Below are positions 19,095 through 26,900 of a DNA stretch of 39,729 nucleotides, piece by piece. The stretch's first letter is position 1. Every line of letters begins with the position of its first letter. A program made the translations under genes and the position numbers. The notes beneath the pieces were generated by a model, which was not told the origin of the DNA, did not search any database, and worked only from the letters and a program-made list of their open reading frames with translations. Origin of the DNA: JADJOY01 sp016713535 [NCBI: Deltaproteobacteria bacterium] (GTDB lineage: Bacteria; JADJOY01); contig JADJOY010000050.1 in NCBI GenBank assembly GCA_016713535.1, positions 1-39,729 of the forward strand, given 5' to 3'.

Positions 19095-19360
19095 GGAGTG
19101 GCGCCCTCGGCTTCGAGCGCACGCTCGATCTCGCGGAGCTCCGCGTCGATCGGGAGGTCGCGGCCAAACGGCCGCCCGCAGCGCCGGAACCAGTAGGCGG
19201 CGTTGCCGGCGTCGCCTTCCATGCGGTGCACCACCGCGTGGATCCAGTTGGCGAGCGGCTCGTCGTCGTGGTCCTGGACGAGGACGTGCGCGCGCTGCCA
19301 GTCACCACCGCGAGCGCTGCGTACGGCGGCGAGAAGGCTGGCCCGGCGGGCGGGGTTCAC
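19091..19360 (-). CDS. Conserved hypothetical protein, 89 aa
   Basis: ATG 19360; the stop overlaps the start of the SGNH lipoprotein gene, indicating translational coupling. The product is soluble and largely helical. The centre 'NWIHAVVHRMEGDAGNAAYW' followed by 'FRRCGR' resembles a small uncharacterised family in which this W-H-x-x-E-G-D-x-x-N-A-x-Y-W pattern is constant; this is from memory and no function is known. No signal peptide. Confidence 0.65.
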   Translation of the reverse strand: MNPARRASLLAAVRSARGGDWQRAHVLVQDHDDEPLANWIHAVVHRMEGDAGNAAYWFRRCGRPFGRDLPIDAELREIERALEAEGATP

Positions 19361-19376
19361 TGCTTGCCTCCGCGAC

Positions 19377-19783
19377 TCAGGCGGGAGGGCCGTCGAGCGC
19401 CGAGCGCACCGCGTCGAGGAACTCCTCGGTGCGGATCGGCTTGGCGACCAGCCCGGCCGCCCCGGCGTCCAGCCAGGTCTCGGGCGGCACGTTGGAGCCG
19501 AGCCCGGTGAGGAGCAGACAGGTGAGCTCGGGGCGCAGCGCGCGCGCGGCGCGGATCAGCGTGAGCCCGTCCATCTCGGCCATCGTCAGGTCGCTCAGCA
19601 GCAGCGAGCAGCGCACCGTGGGGTCACGCAGGAGCGCCAGCGCGAGCCGGGGGACTCGTAGGCGGTGGCCGCGTAGCCGCGGCGGCCGAGGAAGCGGGTG
19701 AGCACGGCGCACACGCCGGGGTCGTCGTCGACGATCAGGATGGGCTCGTCCGAGCGGGTGGCCTGCGTGAGGGTGTCGCTCAT
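19377..19783 (-). CDS. Single-domain response regulator (receiver), one frame break
   Basis: A phosphoacceptor receiver domain without an output domain, about 135 aa. The start reads 'EPILIVDDDPGVCAVLTRFL' (acidic pair at residues about 18-20). The phosphorylation Asp is in 'LLLSDLTMAEMDGLTLI', the conserved Thr in 'CLLLTGLGS' and the Lys in 'GLVAKPIRTEEF'. The frame breaks near 19645-19650 at a run of G on the plus strand (GCCGGGGGACTC): one base is in excess or lacking. It lies 16 bp upstream of the 89-aa gene and heads the leftward cluster. No kinase gene is adjacent. Confidence 0.85.
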
Positions 19784-20073
19784 CAGGAGTGTGGCGCGGT
19801 GGTGGGCTCTGGACCGCCGAACGGCGGGTGGGCGGCGGCAGGGGCGTGGGATAGCTGCGGCTCGGTTGCCATGGCTATGGCCAGGCGCCCGTTCCGCGCC
19901 CGACGCGCCACGGGATCGGGGCCTGGGCCCGGGGACGGCCGAACCCCGGCGTTCGTGAGTCTCCGTCGACCCCTCTCGATGGCGCGCCCCTTGCGAAGGC
20001 TCGGAGTCGATCCCGGACTCGCGCGGCCCGGGATCGTCACCGGTCCCCGATCCCGCTCGCGAGGAGAGCCGTC

Positions 20074-20460
20074 ATGAAACCCATCGATCGCCGCTTTCGC
20101 TTCCACTCCACCCTCATCGCCGGCGTGGCCGTCTCGGTGGCGGTGACGCTGGTGGCGCCCGTGGTCGCCGAGGCGAGTCAGCAGGGGATTCCGATCAGCG
20201 TGATCGCGCTCCTCAACGCGGGCGTTTTGATGCTGGGGATCGCGTACTTGCTGTGGTCGAGCGCGTGGACGCTGCCGGTCGTCATGAACGGCGTGACCGT
20301 CGGGCTCGAGCGCGGCAGGGTGCCGCGGCCGCTGGTGCGCGGGCTGGTGCTGGCGATGTCGCCGGCGCTGCTCGCGACCTCGGTGGTCTACGGGGTCTGC
20401 GGCGGCGGGGTCCGCGAGTTCCGCCGGGTGCAGCGCGTGGCGCGGGGGCGGATGGCGTGA
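20074..20460 (+). CDS. Hypothetical membrane protein, 128 aa
   Basis: ATG 20074 follows GCGAGGAGAGCCGTC, a good ribosome binding site. Three hydrophobic segments: 'IAGVAVSVAVTLVAPVVAEA' (possibly a cleaved signal), 'VIALLNAGVLMLGIAYLLW' and 'GLVLAMSPALLATSVVYGVC'. The C-terminus is basic ('REFRRVQRVARGRMA') and probably cytoplasmic. No family is recognised. It is transcribed away from the response regulator gene; the roughly 290-bp divergent gap holds no clear promoter. Confidence 0.65.
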   Translation: MKPIDRRFRFHSTLIAGVAVSVAVTLVAPVVAEASQQGIPISVIALLNAGVLMLGIAYLLWSSAWTLPVVMNGVTVGLERGRVPRPLVRGLVLAMSPALLATSVVYGVCGGGVREFRRVQRVARGRMA

Positions 20461-20536
20461 CGGCGCCGCCGCGGTGCTCGCGGGCCAGCGCTGGTCCCCG
20501 AGCGCCGGACCCGGCCTTCCGCCGAGGAAGGTGGAG

Positions 20537-20567
20537 AAAAAAAATGGCCGGCCCGAGGGGGCCGGCC
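20537..20567 (-). terminator. Intrinsic terminator of the DUF507 gene
   Basis: Read on the minus strand, the stem GGCCGGCCC / GGGCCGGCC (plus 20546-20554 and 20559-20567) is followed directly by A and eight T (plus-strand A at 20537-20544). This is a textbook rho-independent terminator 50 bp after the DUF507 stop, and the only clear U-tract terminator in the window. Confidence 0.9.
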
Positions 20568-20616
20568 GATCTGCGCTCGCCCGGTCGGATGAGGACCGGA
20601 CGGACGCCGCGGGGCG

Positions 20617-21135
20617 TCACGCGGCGCCGCGTTTCTTGCGCACCTCGTGAAGCACCTTCTGGTACTCGATCTCCCAGGCCGGCGTTCCTTCCTGGAGATG
20701 CTTGAGGCGGCCGCGCACTTCGAGGTCCACCGAGTTGTCGTCCTCGAGATGCTTGCGCATGACGTCGTAGATGCGGCGGCGCAGCGTGGGGTCGTCCGCG
20801 AACACTTCCTCCACGTTCGCGCTGACCAGGAAACCCTCGATGAGCTGGTCGATGATCCAGTCGATCCCGTCGTCACCGATCTTGTGCTTGCGCTCGTCCG
20901 CGACGATGCGGCGCACCCGGGCCAGCTCGCTCTGCGGCAGGTTGCGCTGCTGGACCAGGTCCTTCGCTCGTTCCCACACTTCCTCTTCGACCTTGACGTA
21001 CTGGTCGAGGATCGCCCTCACGTCCAGCTCGGCTTCCGTGACCTGACCCGGCGCCACCTCGATGTCCCGGGCGGCGTTCAACGTGCCCAGAATGTCCTTG
21101 GCGAGCGGCTCGATCTTCGATCGGTAAAGCTTCAT
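20617..21135 (-). CDS. DUF507 family protein
   Basis: 172 aa from ATG 21135, preceded on its strand by GAGGAAAGGGGCGAAGC. The opening 'MKLYRSKIEPLAKDIL' and 'VEEEVWERAKDLVQQRNL', then 'ERKHKIGDDGIDWIIDQLIE' and 'VFADDPTLRRRIYDVMRKHL', are characteristic of DUF507, here with the two related halves. It is cytoplasmic and highly helical. The function is unknown; the family is widespread in deltaproteobacteria and Aquificota, which supports the lineage guess. Confidence 0.9.
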   Translation of the reverse strand: MKLYRSKIEPLAKDILGTLNAARDIEVAPGQVTEAELDVRAILDQYVKVEEEVWERAKDLVQQRNLPQSELARVRRIVADERKHKIGDDGIDWIIDQLIEGFLVSANVEEVFADDPTLRRRIYDVMRKHLEDDNSVDLEVRGRLKHLQEGTPAWEIEYQKVLHEVRKKRGAA

Positions 21136-21256
21136 GCTTCGCCCCTTTCCTCGTGCTCGTTCACCATCCGATCGAACGAGTCTAACAGACGGGTCGGACG
21201 GGCGGCGATCGAAATCGCCACATTTTGCGCCTCGCCCGACGTCGATCGGACGCTCG

Positions 21257-21262
21257 TATACT
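21257..21262 (+). promoter_or_regulatory. Possible -10 element of the radical SAM gene
   Basis: TATACT lies about 47 bp before the GTG start at 21309, with no good -35 at 17 bp. Its context GCTCGTATACTGC is nearly the same as that ahead of the permease-SPFH gene. Confidence 0.3.
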
Positions 21263-21308
21263 GCCGTGAATTCGACGTGCGCGATGCGCGCGTCACGCGA
21301 GCTCGACC

Positions 21309-22290
21309 GTGCCCGACGCGCCTCACTTCCTCGCGCTGGACCTCGCCGGTGTGTGCAACCTCCGGTGCACGACGTGCGTCCTCGATACCCGTTACCCGGA
21401 CCCGGTGCTGGTGCGCTGGGAGGTGATCGAGGCGCTCGCCGGCGTGCTCGGTGAGGTGGGCGGAGTGGCGCTCGGCTGCAACGCCGAGCCGATGATGCAT
21501 CCCGAGGCGGCGGCGATCGCGGCGTGGATCCGCGCGCGCACGCGCGGCCGGATGCTGGTGATCACCAACGCGAGCCACCTCGACGAGGAGCGCGCCGCCG
21601 CGCTCCTCGACGCCGGCGTCGACGAGCTCGCGGTGAGCGTCGACGGCGCCACGGCGGAGACGTTCGAGGCGATCCGGCTGCGCGCCGACTTCGCCGCGGT
21701 GATGCGGAACGTGGACGGCGTGGCGCGGCGCGCGCGCGCCGCGGGGCGCCCCTCGCTCACCGTGATCTTCACCGCGATGCGCGCCAACCTGCGCGAGCTG
21801 CCCGAGGTCCTCGCGCGCGGCCGAGTGGGGCGCCACGCGGCTGGCGGTCAACGGCTACGAGCCCTATGGGGAAGGACGTATCGGCGAGCGCCTTTGGCGC
21901 GGCGAGGGCGAGCCCGACGGCGAGTCGACGGTCGCGGCCACGCTCTTCGCCGAGGTGGCGGCGCGGGGTGCTGCGCTCGGAGTGACGGTGGTGCTGCCCG
22001 AGCTGGTGCGGCGCGCGGCGAGCGCGTGCCCGTTCGTGACACCGGTGGTCGGTCCGCAGGGCGCGGTGAGCCCGTGCCCGGCGCTCTCGTACGCCCGCGA
22101 CGTCCCGCTCCGGCCGCAACCGGTCACGTACGCGCGGCGGGTGTTCGGCACGCTGCCCGAGCGCTCGTTCGAGGCGATCTGGAACGATCCCGCCTACGTG
22201 GCGTTTCGCGAGCAGGCGAGCTGTGGCTCGTTTCGCGAGCGCGCGTGCGCCGAGTGCCTGGTCGCGACGGGCGTGATCTGCCCGAAGTAG
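21309..22290 (+). CDS. Radical SAM protein with SPASM-like C-terminus, one frame break
   Basis: Radical SAM enzymes use a [4Fe-4S] cluster to cleave S-adenosylmethionine. The cluster motif CNLRCTTC (Cx3Cx2C) is at residues about 15-22 after 'HFLALDLAGV'. Further barrel elements are 'GGVALGCNAEPMMHPEA', 'MLVITNASHLDEERAAALLD' and 'VDELAVSVDGATAETFEAI'. The C-terminal region carries Cys clusters ('ACPFVTPVVG', 'VSPCPAL', 'CGSFRERACAECLVATGVIC') as in SPASM-type auxiliary cluster domains. The frame shifts near 21820 ('PEVLAR' to 'AEWGATRLAVNGYEPYG'). GTG 21309 was chosen as homology starts there. No precursor peptide gene is evident beside it, so the substrate is unknown. The TAG stop lies in a repeat beginning GTAGCGCGGGG. 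Confidence 0.8.
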
Positions 22291-22525
22291 CGCGGGGCGC
22301 GCGTCGTCGCACCGGATCGGCGGCGCGATCTCGGCGCTCGCGGGGGACGGAGCCCCCCGCGCTACGAAAACGATCGTGGCGACGGGGGTTGCATCCCCCG
22401 GTGGAGGGCTGCGGTCCCTCGCAGCCGCGACGGCCACGACGAGACGCGCAGTAGAGGGGGACGGGGCGCCCCCCGCGCTACGAAGGCCGCCGTGGCGACC
22501 GGGGTTCGATCCCCCGTCGCCGGGT
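22286..22525. repeat. Cluster of composite palindromic repeats (two copies, leftward orientation)
   Basis: After the GTAGCGCGGGG at the radical SAM stop, two copies of the composite element follow in reverse orientation. Copy one (about 22339-22408) holds GGGGGACGGAGCCCCC, CGCGCTACGA and then GCGACGGGGGTTGCATCCCC. Copy two (about 22453-22524) holds GGGGCGCCCCCCGCGCTACG and GACCGGGGTTCGATCCCC. Read on the minus strand, the order is hairpin B then hairpin A, as in the 190-bp array. No gene is seen in this gap. Confidence 0.75.
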
Positions 22526-22533
22526 GGCGGGCC

Positions 22534-23166
22534 TCATCGCCGCCCGTTCTCCCGCAGGGACACCGGCGGTCCGAGGATCTCGCTCCAGATCAGCGCGCGC
22601 TGGAGCTCGGTGAGACGGGCCGGCAGCCGCGCGCCCGCGGCGCGCCGCAGCGGTGCGGCCGCCCCGGTGAGCACGTCGGTCGGAGCGCCCGGATCGAGGA
22701 TGGCGGCGTGCCCTTCGCGCGCCTTCGCCACGTCGAGGTCGAGGTGACGCGATTCGACCCCCTCCTGGAGGTGGCGGGACCGGAGGCCGCTCACGTGGGT
22801 CTCGAGGTGGCGCGAGGCCAGCTCGTCGCCCGAGGTCATGGTGCGGTGCGCGGGGTCCGCCTCCGGCTCTGGCTCCGCGGTGGGCGGCGCGGGCCGCTTG
22901 GGTCGGGCCGCCGTCGGCGGGCTCGCGGGTTCGGCGGACGCGGGAGCGCTGCGGGCTCGCGCTTGCTGCTCGGCGGCGCGATGCGCCTCGCGCAGCTTCT
23001 TCTCGAGCTCCGCGAGCGCCTCGAGCCCGGTCTTGCGGCGCGGGGCGGTCGCGGGGCCGCCACCACCCTGGCGCTGGTTGCGCGCCTTCTTCTCGAGCCC
23101 CTTCGAGACGTAGCTCAGGAACAAGAACACCGCGACCACGATCAGCTTGATCAGCCCGTCGTCCAT
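22534..23166 (-). CDS. Membrane-anchored hypothetical protein downstream of floA
   Basis: 210 aa from ATG 23166. A single N-terminal membrane anchor ('MDDGLIKLIVVAVFLFLSYV') is followed by a basic helical region ('LEALAELEKKLREAHRAAEQ'), a Pro/Ala-rich linker, a His/Arg/Leu segment with three 'SRHLE/SRHLQ/SRHLD'-like repeats (residues about 115-145), and a C-terminal 'LPARLTELQRALIWSEILGP' stretch that resembles a short conserved motif ending many anchored hypothetical proteins. The gene is only 4 bp from floA and probably co-transcribed, so a role in membrane microdomains is plausible but unproven. Confidence 0.7.
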   Translation of the reverse strand: MDDGLIKLIVVAVFLFLSYVSKGLEKKARNQRQGGGGPATAPRRKTGLEALAELEKKLREAHRAAEQQARARSAPASAEPASPPTAARPKRPAPPTAEPEPEADPAHRTMTSGDELASRHLETHVSGLRSRHLQEGVESRHLDLDVAKAREGHAAILDPGAPTDVLTGAAAPLRRAAGARLPARLTELQRALIWSEILGPPVSLRENGRR

Positions 23167-23170
23167 GGCG

Positions 23171-24187
23171 TCAGGTCTTGGGCTCGGTGGTGCTCATGCT
23201 GTCGACCTGCGAGCCGCCCGCGATCGAGGTGCGCATCTCGGTGTCGGAGACCAGGTTCTTCATGCGGTAGTAGTCCATGATGCCGAGGTTGCCGGAGCGA
23301 AACGCCTCGGCCATCGCCTTCGGCACCTCGGCCTCGGCGAGCACCACCTTGGCGCGGTTCTCCTTGATCGCCGCCATCATCTCCTGCTCCTGGGCGACCG
23401 CCATGGCGCGGCGCTCCTCGGCCTTGGCGCGGGCGACGCGCATGTCGGCCTCGGCCTGATCGGCCTGCAGCCGCGCGCCGATGTTGTCGCCGACGTCGAC
23501 GTCGGCGATGTCGATCGACAGGATCTCGAACGCGGTGCCGGCGTCGAGCCCCTTGGCGAGCACCTTCTTCGAGATCAGGTCGGGGTGCTCGAGCACCTGC
23601 TTGTGCGAGTCCGCCGAGCCGATCGCGGAGACGATGCCCTCGCCGACGCGCGCGATGATCGTCTCCTCGGTGGCGCCGCCCACGAGCCGGTCGATGTTCG
23701 AGCGCACCGTCACCCGCGCCCGCGCCCGCACCTGGATGCCGTTCACGGCGATGCCGTCGATGGTGCGCTTGCCCTTCGCCGGGTCGGGGCAGTCGATGAC
23801 CTTCGGGTTGACGCTGGTCTGCACCGCGTCGAGGACGTCGCGCCCGGCGAGGTCGATCGCCGCCGCGCGCTCGAAGGTGAGCGGGATGCTCGCCTTGTTG
23901 GCGGCGATCATCGCCGTCACGACGCGCGGCACGTTGCCCTGCGCGAGGTAGTGCGCCTCGAGCTTGTCCACGTCGAGCTTGAGCCCCGCCTTCACGCCCA
24001 TGATGCGCGCGTTGACGATGGCGTTGGCGTTGACCCGGCGCAGCTTCATGCCGATCAGCGACGCGAAGCTCACCGACGCTCCCGACGCCATCGCGCGCAG
24101 CCACAAGAGCCCGAAGTTCATCACGATCACGAACATCACGATGCCGAACAGCGTCGCGAGCGCGACCACCACGAAATAGAGATTCAT
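23171..24187 (-). CDS. floA: Flotillin-like protein FloA
   Basis: A scaffold protein of bacterial membrane microdomains; 338 aa, the usual family length (UPF0365). The N-terminal membrane hairpin is '[20 protein letters not shown]'. The family core is visible: '[20 protein letters not shown]', '[20 protein letters not shown]', '[20 protein letters not shown]', '[20 protein letters not shown]' and '[19 protein letters not shown]'. A coiled coil rich in AEA/EER follows, then '[19 protein letters not shown]'. ATG 24187. It lies 13 bp downstream of the short nfeD gene; the NfeD-FloA pair is a conserved cassette. Confidence 0.95.
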   Translation of the reverse strand: MNLYFVVVALATLFGIVMFVIVMNFGLLWLRAMASGASVSFASLIGMKLRRVNANAIVNARIMGVKAGLKLDVDKLEAHYLAQGNVPRVVTAMIAANKASIPLTFERAAAIDLAGRDVLDAVQTSVNPKVIDCPDPAKGKRTIDGIAVNGIQVRARARVTVRSNIDRLVGGATEETIIARVGEGIVSAIGSADSHKQVLEHPDLISKKVLAKGLDAGTAFEILSIDIADVDVGDNIGARLQADQAEADMRVARAKAEERRAMAVAQEQEMMAAIKENRAKVVLAEAEVPKAMAEAFRSGNLGIMDYYRMKNLVSDTEMRTSIAGGSQVDSMSTTEPKT

Positions 24188-24200
24188 CCCGTCTCCCTCC

Positions 24201-24692
24201 TCACAGTCGATTGCGATCGGGCGGCGCCTGCTCGCCGGGTGCCTCGGCCGGCAGGGCCCGCACCACGACCCGGTTCCCTTCCACGCGCAGCACCCGTACC
24301 CGGGTGTCCGATTCGATGAAGCCAGTCTCCGCGACCACGCTCACGCGCCGCCCCTCGAGCTCGGCGGTGCCCGCCGGACGCAGCGGCGTGAGCGTGATCC
24401 CCTCGATGCCGGCGAGCGCGGCGAGCCCGCTCTCGGCCGCGGCGAAGCCGTCCTCGGCGGGCAGGGCGGAGCCGAGCGAGAGCCGCCGCATCGCGTAGCG
24501 CACCATCAGCGGCGCCGCGACCAGCGTGGTGCCGGTGAGGAGCACCGCGGTCACGTATTCCCCCTGGAGCCACGCGGCGACCACGGCATAGATCACCACG
24601 ATGCCACCGAGGATTCCCATCACCACGCCCGGCACGAACAGCTCCGCGAAGAGCAGCGCCATGCCGATCAGGTAGGTGAGGATGAGCGTCAC
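24201..24692 (-). CDS. Short NfeD-family membrane protein
   Basis: 163 aa from GTG 24692, which overlaps the TGA of the longer NfeD gene (GTGA). Hydrophobic segments '[20 protein letters not shown]', '[17 protein letters not shown]' and '[18 protein letters not shown]' are followed by a C-terminal OB-fold-like beta domain ('[20 protein letters not shown]', '[20 protein letters not shown]', 'VEGNRVVVR'), the NfeD hallmark. It probably partners FloA in the membrane. Confidence 0.85.
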   Translation of the reverse strand: MTLILTYLIGMALLFAELFVPGVVMGILGGIVVIYAVVAAWLQGEYVTAVLLTGTTLVAAPLMVRYAMRRLSLGSALPAEDGFAAAESGLAALAGIEGITLTPLRPAGTAELEGRRVSVVAETGFIESDTRVRVLRVEGNRVVVRALPAEAPGEQAPPDRNRL

Positions 24693-25483
24693 GGGTTCCT
24701 TCGCGGCTCGACGAGCACCCGGTTGCCGCCGGCCCGCACCACCTGCACGCGGGTGCCGCTCTCGACGTACTCCCCGAGCGTCGACGCATCGAGGATCTGC
24801 TCGCCGACCTGGATCTTGCCCGACGGCCGCAGGTCCGAGACCGCGCGCCCGAGGCGCCCCACCAAGGCGGCGTCGCCGGGGAGCGCCGCGGTGAAGCCGT
24901 CCGCGGCGCTGATCTCGCTCTTCTGCACCAGCCGGTTGAGCCCCGGCACGTGCGGGAAGAAGCGCGCCAGCACGGCCGTGGCACCGCCGAACCCGAGCAC
25001 GCCCACCGACACCGTGACGAGCGCCTCGAGCATCGCGGTGCGCGCCTGCGGCAGGCGCAGGTCGGGCAGGGTGCCGGACTGGAGCGCCAGCACCAGCCCG
25101 AGCAGCGTGCACGCGACGCCCGCCACGCCCACCACGCCGAATCCCGGGATGACCGCGATCTCGAGGACGATCAGGATCAGCCCCACCACGAACATCAGGA
25201 TCTCGAGCGGCGACGCGTGGCCGACGAGGTACTGGCTGCCGAAGAGCACCGTCATCGCCACGATGCCGGTGATCCCCGGCACGCCGAAGCCGGGCATCTT
25301 GAACTCGAGGTAGAGCCCGAGCAGCCCCACCCAGAGCAGCATCCCGGCCACCCACGGGTTGGTGAGCACCGCGAGGGCGACGTCGAGCTGGTCGTGGGGG
25401 ATCGTGATCGCGCCGTCGCAGCGCGCCGCCGCGAGCGCCGCCATCGCGACCAGGGCGAGACGCGAGTGGCGTTGGGTGGACAT
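24689..25483 (-). CDS. NfeD-family protein lacking the N-terminal protease domain
   Basis: 264 aa from ATG 25483. It begins with a signal-like segment ('LALVAMAALAAARCDGA'), then membrane helices ('GMLLWVGLLGLYLEFKMPGF', 'ITGIVAMTVLFGSQYLVG', 'LEILMFVVGLILIVLEIAVI', 'VVGVAGVACTLLGLVLAL') and a C-terminal OB-like domain ('GRAVSDLRPSGKIQVGEQIL', 'VESGTRVQVVRAGGNRVLVE'). Long NfeD proteins normally carry about 200 residues of ClpP-like serine protease in front of these helices; only the short tail next to the helices ('ITIPHDQLDVALAVLTNPWV') remains. The frame is clean, so the loss looks real. Confidence 0.85.
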   Translation of the reverse strand: MSTQRHSRLALVAMAALAAARCDGAITIPHDQLDVALAVLTNPWVAGMLLWVGLLGLYLEFKMPGFGVPGITGIVAMTVLFGSQYLVGHASPLEILMFVVGLILIVLEIAVIPGFGVVGVAGVACTLLGLVLALQSGTLPDLRLPQARTAMLEALVTVSVGVLGFGGATAVLARFFPHVPGLNRLVQKSEISAADGFTAALPGDAALVGRLGRAVSDLRPSGKIQVGEQILDASTLGEYVESGTRVQVVRAGGNRVLVEPRRNP

Positions 25484-25646
25484 GTCGAGGACGGCGCGTC
25501 CCGGGGGAGGAACGAGCGCGGGCGCGCGGGAGGCGAACGTAGGCGCCGCCGTGAGCGCATGTCAACGGCGCGGCCGGCCCGCGGCACACCGCGAGATTCC
25601 CGCGGGAAAGCCGCGCTCCACGCGTGCGCGGGCGGTGTGGATCGCG

Positions 25647-25675
25647 TTGCGGGGGTGGGGGGGCGTTGCTATGAT
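25647..25675 (+). promoter_or_regulatory. Sigma-70-type promoter for the zinc-ribbon gene
   Basis: TTGCGG (25647-25652), a 17-bp spacer and TATGAT (25670-25675) lie about 55 bp before ATG 25731. The spacing is ideal and the -10 is a 5/6 match. It is in the divergent gap with the NfeD operon. Confidence 0.6.
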
Positions 25676-25730
25676 GCGCGCGCTCGCGCCGCTCGCGCGC
25701 GACAATCCCCGCACGCTTCCAGGACGAGGC

Positions 25731-26690
25731 ATGGCCACCGAATCCGGCTCCGACAAGATCGTGTGCCCGAAGTGCGGGTTCCAGCAGTACAAGCGGTCGG
25801 CGATCTGCAAGAAGTGCGGCCTGATCTTCGACAAGTGGCGCGAGATGCAGGCCAAGAAGCAGAAGGCCGAGCGCGCCGAGATGGCGTCGGCGCCCGAGTC
25901 CGACGAGCCGAGCGAAGGCCGGCGTGTCAGCCCGGTGCTGATCGTGCTCGCGGTGGTCGCGCTGGGCGGCGCCGCGTACTCGATGGTGAGCCGTGGCGGA
26001 GCGAAGCCGCCCGCCCCGCCGCCACCCCAGACCGCCACCACCCAGCCGGCGGGCCCTGCCGGGGCTCAGCCACCCACCGGCATCCAGCGGCGCCCGTCGT
26101 CGCCGGCGACGACGGGTGGCACCGCCGCGCCCGCGGCCCCGGGGACCCCCGCGGCCGCCGGCCCGAGGGTGCGCGACCCGCAAGTCGAGCGCTACGACGC
26201 CTACAAGAACGACCTCGGCGAGGCGGTGAAGCTCCTCGCCGGCTTCGAGAAGAAGCTCAAGGAAGGCCTCGACTTCAAGACCATGCGCACCGAGTTCCTG
26301 GACGTCCGCACGGCGGCGGCGCGCGCGTTCAAGGAGCCGCCCAACGAAGGGTGGGTGTCCTACCAGGCGGTCGAGAAGGCGCTCAACGCGTATTCGGACA
26401 GCCTCAAGTTCTGGGAGTACCGCGTCTACAGCGCCGACTATCGCAACCGCTTGTGGTGCGCGGGCGAGGCGTGCCCGTTCCAGACCGAGCAGGACTTCAA
26501 GGAAGAGGTCGGCCGCAGCGTGAACCTGTGCTGGGATCGCGCCAGCGCGTTTCGCCAGGTCGCCGAGCGCTACCTCCAGTTCGGCGACGCGTTGCGGCTC
26601 GAGTCCGATCCCTCCGCGCGCCAGGAAGTGGCCGACGCCTACAAGCCCGTCGACGAGATCTGGAAGAAGCTCGGCCGCCCGGCCACGTAG
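25731..26690 (+). CDS. Zinc-ribbon, single-membrane-pass protein with a helical periplasmic domain
   Basis: 319 aa; ATG 25731 follows AGGACGAGGC. N-terminal zinc ribbon with two CxxC pairs ('IVCPKCGFQQYKRSAICKKC'), a charged linker, one membrane helix ('VSPVLIVLAVVALGGAAYSM', residues about 65-85) and a Pro/Ala/Thr-rich spacer of about 70 residues. The C-terminal domain of about 160 residues ('ERYDAYKNDLGEAVKLLAGF', 'TMRTEFLDVRTAAARAFKEP', 'LWCAGEACPFQTEQDFKEEV') is mostly helical with three Cys. The topology would put the ribbon in the cytoplasm and the helical domain outside. No family beyond the ribbon is recognised. Confidence 0.8.
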   Translation: MATESGSDKIVCPKCGFQQYKRSAICKKCGLIFDKWREMQAKKQKAERAEMASAPESDEPSEGRRVSPVLIVLAVVALGGAAYSMVSRGGAKPPAPPPPQTATTQPAGPAGAQPPTGIQRRPSSPATTGGTAAPAAPGTPAAAGPRVRDPQVERYDAYKNDLGEAVKLLAGFEKKLKEGLDFKTMRTEFLDVRTAAARAFKEPPNEGWVSYQAVEKALNAYSDSLKFWEYRVYSADYRNRLWCAGEACPFQTEQDFKEEVGRSVNLCWDRASAFRQVAERYLQFGDALRLESDPSARQEVADAYKPVDEIWKKLGRPAT

Positions 26691-26711
26691 CCCGCGCGGG
26701 CACGAGCGGTC

Positions 26712-26866
26712 GGGAGGGGCACGCGTCGCGTGCCCGCCGATACGCGACGGCGTGACATCACCCGTGCCGTGGATCGCTGTTCGATTCGGAGGCGGAGCAG
26801 GAATGGGTCTCCACCTCGCCGCGAAGACGGTGCCTCACGCCGGGCACGCGGGCGCGTGCCCCTCCG
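26712..26866. repeat. Inverted pair of hairpins (REP/BIME-like, about 155 bp)
   Basis: GAGGGGCACGCG-T-CGCGTGCCC near 26715-26735 and its inverted counterpart GGGCACGCG-GG-CGCGTGCCCCTC near 26842-26864 form a head-to-head pair about 125 bp apart. Each is a tight hairpin and the flanks match for about 25 bp. The pair lies between two convergent genes; the interior has no gene. Confidence 0.65.
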
Positions 26867-26900
26867 GGCGCGGGCTTCGATCAGCGCCGCGAGCGCGGCG

